Origin: Rallus limicola
Lineage: Eukaryota > Chordata > Aves > Gruiformes > Rallidae
DNA: 64,000 bases
Assembly (NCBI GenBank): GCA_022605955.1
Contig: JAKCOZ010000007.1
Span: forward strand, 36,558,991 to 36,622,990
Reading direction: 5' to 3'
The position numbers and the translations under genes are program-made. Every line of letters begins with the position of its first letter. Position 1 is the first letter of the stretch. The notes beneath the pieces were generated by a model. It saw only the letters and a list, made by a program, of their open reading frames with translations, was not told where the DNA came from and did not search any database. This document shows, one piece after another, positions 36,690-47,470 of this stretch.

Positions 36690-39047
36690 GGAGAGTATGT
36701 CACACATGGCACAGCATGGGGAATAAAGGAGAGGGGTTAAGGGATGTGCACATGCCTGCAGGGCTATCATCTCAATGGCATCGTGAAGATATGGTGGGAT
36801 GGCTCCTGTGACTGGCATGTTAGAATGGAAAGATACAGGCTCTTTAGGCAGGACAGGCAGGGGACACAAGGAGGGGTTGTCACCCTCTATGTCAGTGACT
36901 ACCTGGAGTGTGACTATCTGGGGATGGATGAGGAGCCCACCAAGAGCTTATGGGGACATTATAGTGGTGATCTGCTACAGGCCACCTGACCAAAGAGACT
37001 GAGTGGATGACAGACAGGAGCAGCCTCACATTCACAAGCCCTGGTCCTCATGGGAGAGACTTCCACCATACTGATACCTGTTGGGAGGGACAACACAGCA
37101 GGGCATAAGCAATCCAAGAGGTTCCTGGAATGCATCGATGGTAACTTCAACAGGGATATGCCGGACCTTGTTCTCACCAATATCCTGGTAAAGGGTGGCC
37201 TGCTCAAAGGCAGCCTTGTCTACAGTGACCATGAAATGGTGGAGTTCAAGATTCTCAGGGCAGCAAGAAGAGCACACAGCAAGCTCACTAACCTGGATTC
37301 AAGAGAGCAGACTCTGGACTCTTTAGGGACCTGCTTTACCATGGGATAAAGCCCTGGAGGGAAGAGGGGCCCAAGAAAGCTGACTAGTATTCAAGGATCA
37401 CCTTCTCCAAACTCAGGAGTGATGCATCCAAACACAGAATAAGTCAGGAGAAAGGACAGAAACCTGCATGGATAAAAAAGGAGGTCTTGGGCAAACTCCC
37501 AACACAAAAAGGACGCCTATAGAGGGTAGGAGCAAGGGCAGGAGAAGGCTGAGGTCAATTACTTTTTTGCCTCAGTCTTTACTGACGTGTGCTGTAGTCA
37601 CACTGCCCAGGTCACAGAAGGCAAAGGCAGGGACTGGGAGAGTGAAGAACTGACTGGAGAAGATCAAGTTTGAGACCACCTTGGAACCTGAAGGTGCACA
37701 GATCCATGGAACCTGATGAGATACATCCATGGGCCCTGAAGGAACTGCCAGATGAAGTGCCTGAGCCACTCTCCATCATATTTCAGAAGTCATGAAAGTC
37801 CAGTGAAATGCCCTCTGTCTGGATAAGGGGAAACATAACCCCCATTTTTAAAAAGGGGAAAAAAAGGAAGATCTGTGAACTACAGACCAGTCATTCTCAC
37901 CTCTGTGCCAGGGAAGATCATGAATCAGATCTTCCTGGAAACTATGCTCAGGCATATGAAAAATACAGAGGTGAATGGTGACTGCCAACATGGCTTCACT
38001 AAGGGCAAATCATGCCTGACAATTTGGTGGCCTTCTGCAACAGGATGGCAGCACTGACTGGTGAATAAGGGCAGAAGGACTGATGTTATCCACCTGGACT
38101 TGCTAAAGCAGTTGACACTGTCCTGCATGATAAAAATCTCTAAACTGAAGAGACATGGATTTGATGGGCCATTCAGTGGATAAGGAATTGGCTGGATGGT
38201 TGAACTCAAAGAGTTGATGTCAAAGACCAGTGACAACTGGTGTTCCTCAGTTGGAGGAATCAATATTGGGACTGAACTTGACAGGCTTCAGTGGTGGGCC
38301 CATGCAAACAACATGAAATTCAACAAGGCGAAGTGCAAGATCCTGCACATTGGTCAAATGGGTGCAGAACACATTGAAAGCAGCCCTGAGGAGAAGGACT
38401 TGGGCATGTTCAGCAAGACCTGGCAACGTGTGCATGCAGCTCAGAAAGCCAACCATATCCTGGGCTGCATCAAAAGCAACATGACCACCAGGTCCAGAGA
38501 GGTGATTCTGCCCCTCTGCTCTGGTAAAACCCCACCTGGAATTCTGAATCCAGATCTTTGGTCCACAACATAAAAAAGACAGAGCTGTTGGAGTGAGACC
38601 AGTGCAGGGCCACAAAGATGATCAGAGGGTTGGAGAACCTATCCTGTGAAGACAGGCTGATAGGGTTCAGCTTGTTCAGCCTGGAGAAGAGAAGGCTCTG
38701 GGAAGACCTTATAGCAACTTTCCAGTACCTGAAGGGTCCTACAGGAAAGCTGGAGAAGGACTGTAGCAAGGGCAGGTAGTGATAAGATAGGGGGCAATGT
38801 GTTATGTTCAAAGAGGGTAGAATTAATTAGGCATTAGGAATAAATTCTTCCCTGTGAGTGAGGTGAGGCACTGGCACAGGCTTCCCAGAGAAGCTCTGGC
38901 TGCCCCTTCCCTGGCAGTGTTCAAGGCCAGGCTGGACTGGATGCGGCTCTGGGCAACTTGGTCTAATGGAGAGTGTCCCTATCAGTGGGGTTTGAATGGA
39001 TGGTTTTTAAGGTCCTTTCAACCCAAACCATTCTATGATTCCATGGT
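36690..39047 (+). mobile_element. Long CR1 LINE copy, decayed EN and RT
   Basis: A plus-strand CR1 of about 2.36 kb. The endonuclease part reads GYHLNGIVKIWWDGSCDWHV near 36765; the residue expected to be the catalytic Glu before TWWDG is Lys here. ICYRPPDQ follows near 36968. RT motifs follow ([20 protein letters not shown] at 37875; 'ggcttcactaagggcaaatc'). The RT C-terminus (QKANHILGCIKSNM) and a full 3' UTR end at 'attctatgattccatgg'. Multiple frameshifts and small deletions make it inactive. It is antisense to ZFAT. Confidence 0.95.
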
Positions 39048-40603
39048 TTATTTACAAGACACTGACAGCAAAACCCAAAATTGTGTTTAAAAAATGCAGA
39101 AAGGCCCATCTGTGTGAATATTCCCTTGTTCTTAAAGGATCAAAGAGTGTGTGCTGCAGTTAAGCAGCTGGTATTTTCTCCTCTGTTGGAAGAGGAACAA
39201 AAACAAACTCCAGAGAAGGGTAAATCACTCTTTGCAAGTATTTTACTGCATAAATCATTAAAAACCCAAACTACAAGTATGTAGTTCATGCCAATTTTCT
39301 GGTACTATCAGTCAAGAAAGTCTATTTAAAAATAGCACATTTGTCAAATATTGTATGAAATCCTAAATTGCACTTTATTCAATACCACTATCTGTATATA
39401 AAATTGAAGGAGGTAATAATGCATATATAATATATATAGTTCCACCTAAGCATTCCATATTGCTTTCAGTAGAAACTACAGTCAAAACTGGACTAATTTA
39501 ATTTTTCTGAGAGAGTAAGCACTTGCCAAACATCCCTTCTAGATCTCAATTTGAAATGGGAAGGAACTTCCTTGTATTCATATACTCTGTGTGTGTACAG
39601 AGGTTCTAACTTCCCTGGGTGTACGTACGTCTACAATGTCCCAGATCAGCTTTACTTTGTAAGCAGAAAGGATCCTACCATGTGACAGGAGAGGGCAGCA
39701 ATACTGATGTAAAAAAGATTACATTATTATTTTCTTATTCTGCAAAAACAGGCATGTCAATAATTTCACTTCTAAAAAAAAAGCATTTTTATCGACAACG
39801 TAGAATAAAATCTCATTCTTTAGTTTGAAAGTATTTCTTATTCTGAATACTGTAATATATTGTAAAAATATACTTTTGAAACATGCAAGCAGGGTTGATA
39901 TAGAAACCATTTTTCCTCAAAAAGATCATTCATGTGATAATGATGGATCAGAGAAAGATTGCAAAGATGCTTCCAGTCAAGCATGCAATTCCTTTCATAG
40001 TCTCAAAGACATGTGACAGGGCACACTGAAGAATGAGATCAAACCTGGTTTTAACACAATGGAATTCAGATCTGGAAAGCTTAGTGAATAAGACAGGAAT
40101 TTTGAAAACATGATGTCTTCTTCTTTGTCTTGACAACAGAAAGAGACAGATGTTCAAAGAGAATGGTTGCAACTAGTTGGATGTATTTTCAAAAAAAAAT
40201 ACTCTTTTCAACAACTTTAAACTTCTGTCTACAGTAATTGAGAGAGGAACATCGTTTCATTTTACCTCAATCACCTCTTAATGATGGAAGGGAATTCGGC
40301 TCCAAGGAACAAAGTAAAGTAACAACAGCACCAGAACTCATTTTAAGCTGTCCAGATACAAAGAGTCTGAGAATACTAGGAGAAATGAAGGAAGAAAATG
40401 GATACAGACATATTCTACAGGATAGTCCTAAAAGAGGGACCAAATATCTAGTTGCTGTAACTTACGTATCTCCTGTATAAAAGTACACAAAGAGTGCTCA
40501 GGTAGGAACTCTTCCCTGTGTCTTCAAATATTGCCACATGATCCCAAACGTTATGATGACAACACTGAATTTCAACAAACATAAGGTTCTGTTTGCTACT
40601 TAC
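39048..40603. other. ZFAT intron, no feature seen
   Basis: AT-rich unique intron between the long CR1 and the exon at 40604. Nothing recognised. Confidence 0.5.
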
Positions 40604-40836
40604 CAGCTCTGTGTGAACTTTAAGATGTGCCTGGAGCTTGTATTTATCTGGAGTAGAGTAGTCACAATGTTCTGTGGGACATTTCAGCAAAATATTGCTG
40701 TGTTTCTGAATGACGTGACGCTTGAGGCAGTTTTTGGTGATGGAAGAGTAACTGCACTGGGAGCAGTAATATAGATGTTCCCGAGTGTGTGTACGGACAT
40801 GCATGTCATAGTGCACTTGGTACCAAAACAGCTTGC
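40604..40836 (-). CDS. ZFAT: ZFAT coding exon, zinc fingers 8 (second half), 9 and 10
   Basis: 233 nt: two bases complete Gly, then 77 codons. It begins KLFWYQVHYDMHVRTHTREH, which supplies the helix and both histidines of a finger whose cysteines lie in the previous exon. It then encodes a standard finger (CSQCSYSSITKNCLKRHVIQ) and one with a wide cysteine pair (C-x4-C, CPTEHCDYSTPDKYKLQAHL). It ends HTEL. The acceptor is ttttcag and the donor is CTG|gtaagt, a strong consensus site. Nearly identical to human ZFAT. Confidence 0.98.
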
Positions 40837-41830
40837 CTGAAAATAAAGACATGTAGAAAGCAATTTCTAAACAACTGTTAGAGAAAATTCCAACACATAC
40901 TCCCCTCTCTATTTGGACAAAACACAGATTGAATCCCATCTTTTTGTCTTTTATGAAAACTTGTTCTAATGAACCTTCACTACTGAATGTTACAAAACAC
41001 ACTTTTGTCTAAAAAGACTGTCATATGTCCTAAAATAGACTAATGGGGGCATCTTTAATACACATGTATGATCTTCTTCCTAATGAGAAAGACCTTCAAT
41101 CTGTTCTCCTATACAAACAGCCTGAATGCAACTGTATACTGAAAGAAGTTGCCAAACCCTTTTCCATTTACTAGTACATTATTCCTTCCCACAAACTTTT
41201 CTGACATAATGGCACCAAGAAAAGGTGCACAGCAATTCATCTGATGTACAATGCTAGAGTACTTTCGGGGTTTTTTTCAAATTTTGATTCCTTTCCGATC
41301 TTAAGCATGAAGGCTACAAAGTAAAACTTACATTGTTTCCTTTCCAGCTATGCAAATACAAACATTTTCAGATAGAGTAATGGGCATAGTATACTTTTCC
41401 CACTTCCATAAACTCAAAAAACCCCAATTACAATCACAACAGTCTTGATCTGACACTTTATAATGAAAATTTTCATCTCAAAAAACTGGTTCAAAGCAAG
41501 TCACAAAAAATGCCAATAGAGGTATCTACTGTACAGAATGTATATTATCATACATCTTTCCATACTATATGAAAAAGACTGCATTTTATACTAAGCCAAT
41601 AAAGCACTGCTATGCTATATTTTGCTACTGTTTTTTTTCTGAGGAGATGTGAGTCGTTTCATACTATTTAGACAAGTAAATCTCACTGGACTCCAGAATC
41701 CAGACTGAACTACAAAACTAATCTGCTACAAAGATACACAAATACATTCGTAGACAAGGAAAGTATGGCCCTCTATATAAAGCTAAAAAACCCAAACCCA
41801 AACAAACCCCATCATTTTACTATTCCTTAC
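40837..41830. other. ZFAT intron, no feature seen
   Basis: A 994-bp intron that interrupts a zinc finger just after its CxxC pair. Unique sequence, no repeat recognised. Confidence 0.7.
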
Positions 41831-43293
41831 CACAATATTCACATTCCAAATCTCCATAAACTTTCCTTATCTTCTCACACAACTCCATGTTCATTTGCCT
41901 CTTCTGCAAGCTATCCAAGATCTGCATGAAGGCAACAGCTCCACTCCCACTGTCTGATGAAGCTGCATTAGAAGAGACTGCCTGTGGACTGATGGCTGCA
42001 TTAGCATCTGGTGCTGGCAAAGGGTTTGTGGTTTCTGCTGGATTTTGAGTTGGCGGATCGCTTGTTTCTGATTCACTAGGAGGAACAGATTGATTTTTCT
42101 CTTCAGAGACAGAAAGGTTCTCAGCCACTGCATTGTCCTGACTTGGATTTAAACTTTTGTCTTCAGACAACAAAAGCCGAATTTCTTCACCCTGCTCATT
42201 TACAGAACTGCAGTGATTAACCTCGTTTTCAGGAGAGACTTTTAACTCATCAGAACCTGAAGTACCCTTTTTCAGCAGAAAGCAATCTGATGCTTCACAG
42301 GACTGAATGTTTGGATCTGTTATGTCTGTTGTCTGACATAGTGTCTCTGTTACGTTCTCCACTGTAGGGTTTTCAAACTCTAACAAAGGGACTGGATCAA
42401 TTTTTAAGTCACCATTATGTTGACCATTCTCGTTTACATCTGCAGCTGTTGATTGCTCTTTACAAGCAGAGGGTTGAGATGTGTTAGTAGCATCAGTACT
42501 CATGGCAGTCAATTCATCTGTACTTTGTGTGAGCTGTTCACCAAGGGCTTCTGGCTGGATATCACCTCCTGGCTCAAGGAGGCAGAAACTCTGATTGATA
42601 GAACTGTCAAAAACAGAAGTCTCATGCAAGTCTGCATGCACATCTTTGATGTGAGCACGGAGTCTCACCGAACTGACAAATTTCTTCAGGCACACAGAAC
42701 ACACATAAACAAACGGGTGTTTTCGCACGTGAAGCTCAAGGGCTTGGTATTTAGTGGCTCCATGACCACAGAGCTCACAAGCAAAAGGCCTTTCATCACC
42801 GTGAACCAGCATGTGACGGTCTCGATCCAGTTCATTCTTGAATTTGCGTTCACAGATGTGGCAGTCGTAGAGCAGCTGCCTTTTGCCCTCTCGTGTCATC
42901 AGGCGAAGCTCATCAAAAACATCTTTCACTTTTTTATCTTGAAGGTCATGTGTTTCCTTGATGTGCTTGATCAAATTTTTCACATCTGAGTATTTCTTTT
43001 TGCAGAAGCGACAGTGCTGCTTAATTTTCTTATGAACCCTTTCAATGTGGACTTTGAGGTGGCCTTTGCTGAGACAAGTGAACGTGCAGTAATCGCAGCT
43101 GAACTTCTCCCCTGTGTGTTTCCGCATGTGAACGTTCAGGTTGGCTTTGATTGCACTGGCGTAACTGCAGTATGAACACTTGTAAGGTTTTTCATTTGTA
43201 TGAATCCTCAAATGTGCTTGGAGGGAGTGTTTAAATTTGAACACCTTGTTACAGTATTCACATGTAAAAATCTTCAGCTGAGTTGGACCCAAC
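41831..43293 (-). CDS. ZFAT: ZFAT large central exon: seven zinc fingers and long linker
   Basis: 1,463 nt: one base completes Arg, then 487 codons and one base. Seven C2H2 fingers lie at exon residues 11-31, 39-59, 66-87, 94-115, 144-164, 172-192 and 198-219 (for example CEYCNKVFKFKHSLQAHLRI). A 28-residue spacer separates fingers 4 and 5. Residues 220-482 form a Ser/Thr/Glu/Asn-rich linker that aligns only loosely with human ZFAT, apart from islands such as SSINQSFCLLEPGGDIQ and ELCEKIRKVYGDLECEYC. Cysteines 484 and 487 start a finger completed in the next exon. ZFAT is a nuclear DNA-binding regulator. The donor is G|gtaagg and the acceptor is cctttttag, next to an ERV insertion. The reading frame stays open upstream to about 43418, but without an ATG. 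Confidence 0.98.
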
Positions 43294-43308
43294 CTAAAAA
43301 GGAAGCAA
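43294..43308 (-). promoter_or_regulatory. ZFAT: Polypyrimidine tract and 3' splice site of central exon
   Basis: TTGCTTCCTTTTTAG directly precedes the exon and is the only original intron sequence left next to it if the ACTGGT repeat marks the ERV insertion. The nearest yUnAy-type branch point (TTAAT, adenine at about 43322, 28 nt before the AG) lies inside the inserted sequence. Confidence 0.6.
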
Positions 43309-43314
43309 ACCAGT
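43309..43314 (-). repeat. Putative target-site duplication, exon-side copy
   Basis: ACTGGT on the minus strand, identical to the six bases flanking the other end of the ERV at 43968-43973. Six bases is the duplication length usual for class II (ERVK-like) elements. Confidence 0.55.
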
Positions 43315-43379
43315 GTTGTAATTAAGACAATTACAATCGGGTCACGGTCAGATCTTCTACCATTATCCCAACCTTTCGG

Positions 43380-43397
43380 GCCCCACGTTGGGCGCCA
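43380..43397 (-). other. Retroviral primer binding site, tRNA-Lys(1,2) type
   Basis: TGGCGCCCAACGTGGGGC on the minus strand, seven bases after the LTR end. From memory this is the PBS complementary to the 3' end of tRNA-Lys(1,2), as used by class II/betaretrovirus-like elements. It proves that the preceding LTR is a 5' LTR and that the copy is not a solo LTR. Confidence 0.85.
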
Positions 43398-43770
43398 AAA
43401 AGACTGTCGTGGTTTCACCCCGGCTGTGGGCAGAGATCCACGCAGCTGCCTGCTCCTTAAAGTAAAAGAGCAGGGGAAGAGGGAAAGGGAAACAAGGGAA
43501 GGGAAAAGGAAGGGGCAAATAACTCCAAAACCAAGAAACTAAGAGGCCTGTGGGTTGGGATAAGGATAGTTTACTAAGATAACAGAAAAATAAAATGTAA
43601 CAATGCTAACAGGACTTTAGAGCAAAAGAATATGAAACTATTGATACACAATGCAGTTTCTCACCGAACCACACAACTCAGGCCGCACCACCCAGAGCCG
43701 TCCCGGAACCCGACCGTCCCCCAAGACCCTCGCGTCCCAGCCGCTCCGCTTCTTCCTCCCATCAGCCCCC

Positions 43771-43778
43771 CTTTATCC
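43771..43778 (-). promoter_or_regulatory. TATA-like box in ERV LTR
   Basis: GGATAAAG in the LTR, followed by a G-run, at the place where related avian LTRs carry a TATAAA-G-run core promoter. It would drive transcription toward the ZFAT central exon. Activity is not shown by sequence. Confidence 0.3.
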
Positions 43779-43967
43779 TGGGCAGGACGCAATTGGCATG
43801 GAATACTCTCTTTGGCCCATCTGGGTCACCTGTCCTGGCTTTGACTGTCTGACTGCAACTAGAAACATCAGGGTGTTATCAGCACTGCTTTCATTTCAAC
43901 TCCCAAACACAGCATTCCATCCGCTGCTACAAATGAAGTTAACTCTATCCTGACTGAAACCAGGACA

Positions 43968-43973
43968 ACCAGT
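43968..43973 (-). repeat. Putative target-site duplication, upstream copy
   Basis: ACTGGT immediately 5' of the LTR's TG terminus, matching 43309-43314. Confidence 0.55.
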
Positions 43974-44216
43974 TACATTTACAATATTGAAATTTAGTGA
44001 CATGTCACAATTTCCCTAGATATTCATAACAAACAGAAACGTTTCATTTATTTTAAAAAGGTATTCCCCACAGGCCTTTTGAATTCTACAACTCATGCAT
44101 AGGCTATTTTCATCCAGTTCTTTACTTAAAAGGCTCAGAAAGTATTTCATAGAATGGATAGGGAAGCATTTCAGTCATGTTTTCCATGGGCATAAAAATA
44201 AGTACCTCAAAATTAC

Positions 44217-44367
44217 CTGCTAGATTTCATTGCCTGTTCATATGGGGTTTGCTGAATGGCATATTCTTGATATCCTCTTCGCTGTGATGGGTCTTGCACT
44301 GTTGCCTCTGGAGTGGTGGGTTCACTTTCTTGGGGAGCAGCCTCAACAGGAACAATTTTTGTGGCTC
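44217..44367 (-). CDS. ZFAT: ZFAT coding exon between AT-hook region and first finger cluster
   Basis: 151 nt: two bases complete Gly, then 49 codons and two bases. It begins ATKIVPVEAAPQESEPTTPE and ends RRGYQEYAIQQTPYEQAMKS-S. No finger is present. The tail GYQEYAIQQTPYEQ is almost identical to human ZFAT just before the central fingers. The acceptor is cttttag and the donor is AG|gtaatt. The split Arg codon (AG|G) is completed in the central exon. The length is not a multiple of three, so skipping would shift frame. Confidence 0.97.
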
Positions 44368-46009
44368 CTAAAAGCAAGCAAGAACAAAATAAATTATTAA
44401 AAATATTAAAACATATTAAAACATGTGTTGTCTATAATATACAAGTGTAAACAAAACACTATACTCAGTAGTCCAACTATTTTACTTTCAGTAAAATTCA
44501 TGTGCCTAAAATGATGGATATAGTTCCAGAAGACATTAGTATTTACACCACAGATCTGGTTAAATAAAATGCCAGGACTGCTGCCACATATATATTACAA
44601 TTATATAAATATTTGTGAAGTCTTCATATCTTACAAGCAAGTACTACAGAAAAATCATTGAAAAAAAAAATTTGGTTTCTGGTCTGATATTGAAAAATGT
44701 ATAGGAAATGAGGGACTATAGGAAATGAAGGACCACATCCTGAATATAAACAAGAAAACAAGATATTGAATATATAGTAGTAATAGATTAATACCCATCC
44801 GTCCTAGGAAAAAAGTAGTAGAGGACCTATAATTAAAGATTGTTCTATCATGTACTGGGAACAAGGAAACTAAGAGTTTGCACATGAAAATGCCTTTGAA
44901 TTAAATATTGAATTTAACAACTTCAGGGAAAACTGAAATTTGGTAAATTTATGTTTGTTTTCTTTTTCTTGGATATTACATTAGCATCTCATCTCATTTC
45001 AATTCACCTGATTAGAAACTGAGGAGAGGGAAGTACAGAACAGGTCTGTGACAGAGAGAATTTACAATAAAAATCAAAGAAATTTGAATCGCAAAAGCCT
45101 CAAAAGAGCCTAGAAAGCAAAAAACAGAAGCAACATACCAATCCCATTTTTAACATATACAATTCTATATAAAATGAAAAGCCTGAATAGAAAGAACATT
45201 CAAAAAATTATTCATGAGCCTTGAACAAAAGGATAAAATTAAGTCTTGTTTCACTCAAATAACATGTTCCTGAAGAGATTAGTTACAAAATATATGCAGT
45301 ATATGTATAAAGTCTCTGAAACAACAATTACAAGCACAATAAAACTAAACCACAGAGAGTACACCATCCAAAGAAAAGTAGCTAGTTAGCAAATTAGTAA
45401 ATTGAGTAGCCATTAAAAAAACTTCTAGCCTGCAGTCTGGCAAAAGCATCAGGAAAAAGGCAGGTAGAATACAAGGGAAAATTCAGTAATAGGCGGGGTA
45501 CCCAAAAATGCACCAAAGACTCGGGGACTTTAAGTTGAGGAAAGCATTGGTGTAGACAAGACAAGGGAAAAGATGGAGATCCTGTGGGTCCTTCAGAGTG
45601 ATTTAAAGTGGGAAATAAAGATATTTTGAGAAGAGGCCATTTGGGAGTATCTAAGGCAATTGAAGCTTTTCTGTATCAGATGGGACATCAGCCAACTCTG
45701 TAAATAAACAGACTCTAATGGCTCTGTTGCTCAATGAACTGGCCGGATCTAAAAATGTCTATTTCTTACTACCGTTTTTAAATACTGCATTCAGTTCTGT
45801 AAGAAAGATTCTGTCAGTTGATAGAAGTGAACTTCCGAGTTTTCAACCTAAATGTTACCAGCACATTAAAACTTCTCTTCTACCTGTCACTCTCTCTCCC
45901 ACAAATGCCTGGTTGAAGAGCAGGACTGCATTTCCCAAACTGCACTGTAAGTAATCCAGTGAAGTGGGAGCATGTCATTAGAGTACAGGAGATGTGCTTC
46001 AATCTTGAA
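44368..46009. other. ZFAT intron, no feature seen
   Basis: AT-rich unique sequence at the start of a 10.4-kb intron. Nothing recognised. Confidence 0.5.
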
Positions 46010-46112
46010 TCACAGAATCACAGAATGGTTTGGGTTGGAAGGGACCTTGGAGATCATCTAGTTCCAACCCCCCTGACCAGGGAGAGGTACAACATCCACT
46101 AGACCAGGTTCA
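46010..46112 (-). mobile_element. Very short CR1 LINE 3' terminus
   Basis: About 100 bp complementary to the CR1 terminus: 'gaatcacagaatcacagaat', 'ggtttgggttggaagggacc' and 'ttccaacccccctgacc'. Severely 5'-truncated. Confidence 0.9.
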
Positions 46113-46999
46113 GTTACTGAGCACTTCAGCCTTTTCCTATCAGTATAAAGAAGATAAAACACATATTAGACAGCAGATCAGTGTCCCAATGCTTCATTAT
46201 TTTAAAAATATAAGCAAATTCTTCTATATTTAGAATGACTCAGATAAAAGTAAACAGATGTTGAACTGCCCTATATGCATGGCAATGTCCTTCCAGTCTC
46301 CCATTTCCTGAATGTGAGACAGAGATCCTCATAAACGCTCTGCACTACACCTCCTCTGTGACCTCCTGCCTTTCAGGATGTTTAAGCATTTCCTGAAAAG
46401 ACTGTAGAACTGCTAAATGGACTTTTGAGTTACGAGTATAAAATTTTAATGACCTAAATTAGGTGGACTAGGCAAGTCCTATCTCTCCAGTATTTTTCAG
46501 ACTTGGCGTGGATAGAATGCTCCAGGTCATTCTAGCACTACCAGCTCCATTCTCGATGCAGTTAATAGAGAGGAAAACAGCACTAAAAATCTAAAGAAGG
46601 AGATCCAATTCCTCAAACATACTCATAGAGTACTTGCTTGCAGTAGGCAATCACAGCCCCTCATGTTAGGTAATTACTTCCTAGCCTTAGAAGGTATGGA
46701 AGCATTAGCACATATAAGATGCCTCTACCCACTTGAGATGCTGCTTAGGTACGGGCTACTGATGGACCAATAGCCACAGCAATCACTGCTACATCATAAA
46801 CTAATTACTAATGCCTATGCCTAGAAATGGAAAAACCTGGTTTCTAGGCTCTACCCTGCCTGGTAGGTAGGGAACAAACATGTCCCACATCCCAAGAGAA
46901 AGTCCTTAATATTCCTGTCTCTAAGAGCAGTTCGCAGGCATGGGGAAAGTGTAAGAAGGTGGCATATAGACACAAGGTTTGGTTTTCCATTAAAAATAT
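46113..46999. other. ZFAT intron, no feature seen
   Basis: Unique intron between two antisense CR1 fragments. Confidence 0.5.
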
Positions 47000-47470
47000 C
47001 ACACAGAATCACAGAATAGTTTCTGTTTAAGAGACCTTAAAGATCATTTAGTTCCAGCCCCCTGCCATGGGCAGGGACACCCTCCACTAGAGCAGGTTGC
47101 CCAAAGCCCCATCCAACCTGGTCTTGAACACTGCCAGGGAGGGGACAGCCACACCTTCTTTGTGCAATCTCTTCCATTGCCTCACCACCTTCACAATAAA
47201 GGATTTCTTCCTAGTATCTACTATAAAACTGCCCTCCTTTGGCTTAAGACCACTGCCTCATGTCCTATGTCTCCATGCCCTTGTAAAGTTCCTCTACAGT
47301 TCCTGTAGGCCCCTTCAGGTACTGGAAGGCCACTATAAAGACTCCCTGGAGACTTCTGTTCTCCCAGTTGAACAAGCCCAAGTCTTTCAGGAAAGAGTCT
47401 TCACAGGAGAGGTGTTCCAACCCTTTCATCATCTTTGTGGCCCTCCTCTGGACTTGCTCCAACAATTATA
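47000..47470 (-). mobile_element. CR1 LINE 3' fragment
   Basis: An antisense CR1 with a complete 3' end ('cagaatcacagaatagtttc') and 3' UTR blocks, running 5' to the RT C-terminal [17 protein letters not shown] motif. Truncated at about 47470. Confidence 0.92.

Larger units (their letters stand above)
43315..43967 (-). mobile_element. Partial endogenous retrovirus: full LTR, PBS and short leader
   Basis: Same orientation as ZFAT. The 563-bp LTR (43405-43967) runs from TGTCCTGGTTTCAGTCAGGA to GGGTGAAACCACGACA, with near-perfect inverted ends (TGTCCTGG/CCACGACA, one mismatch). Next come 7 bases, an 18-base tRNA-Lys-type primer binding site, and about 65 bp of leader. No gag, pol, env or second LTR follows. 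A flanking ACTGGT repeat suggests the element ends at 43315, although the leader/host boundary is inferred. It occupies most of the 923-bp intron. The LTR start is typical of avian ERV LTRs, and the PBS type argues for an ERVK-like class. Confidence 0.85.

Noticed and set aside
42453..42989. Plus-strand open frame of 178 codons opposite the ZFAT central exon
   Set aside because: Shadow of the zinc-finger coding strand. No recognisable protein features of its own.
43294..43418. Open frame extending the ZFAT central exon into ERV leader and LTR end (about 42 codons)
   Set aside because: There is no in-frame ATG, it crosses a good splice acceptor, and an open run of this length arises by chance fairly often. 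Treated as read-through and not as coding sequence.
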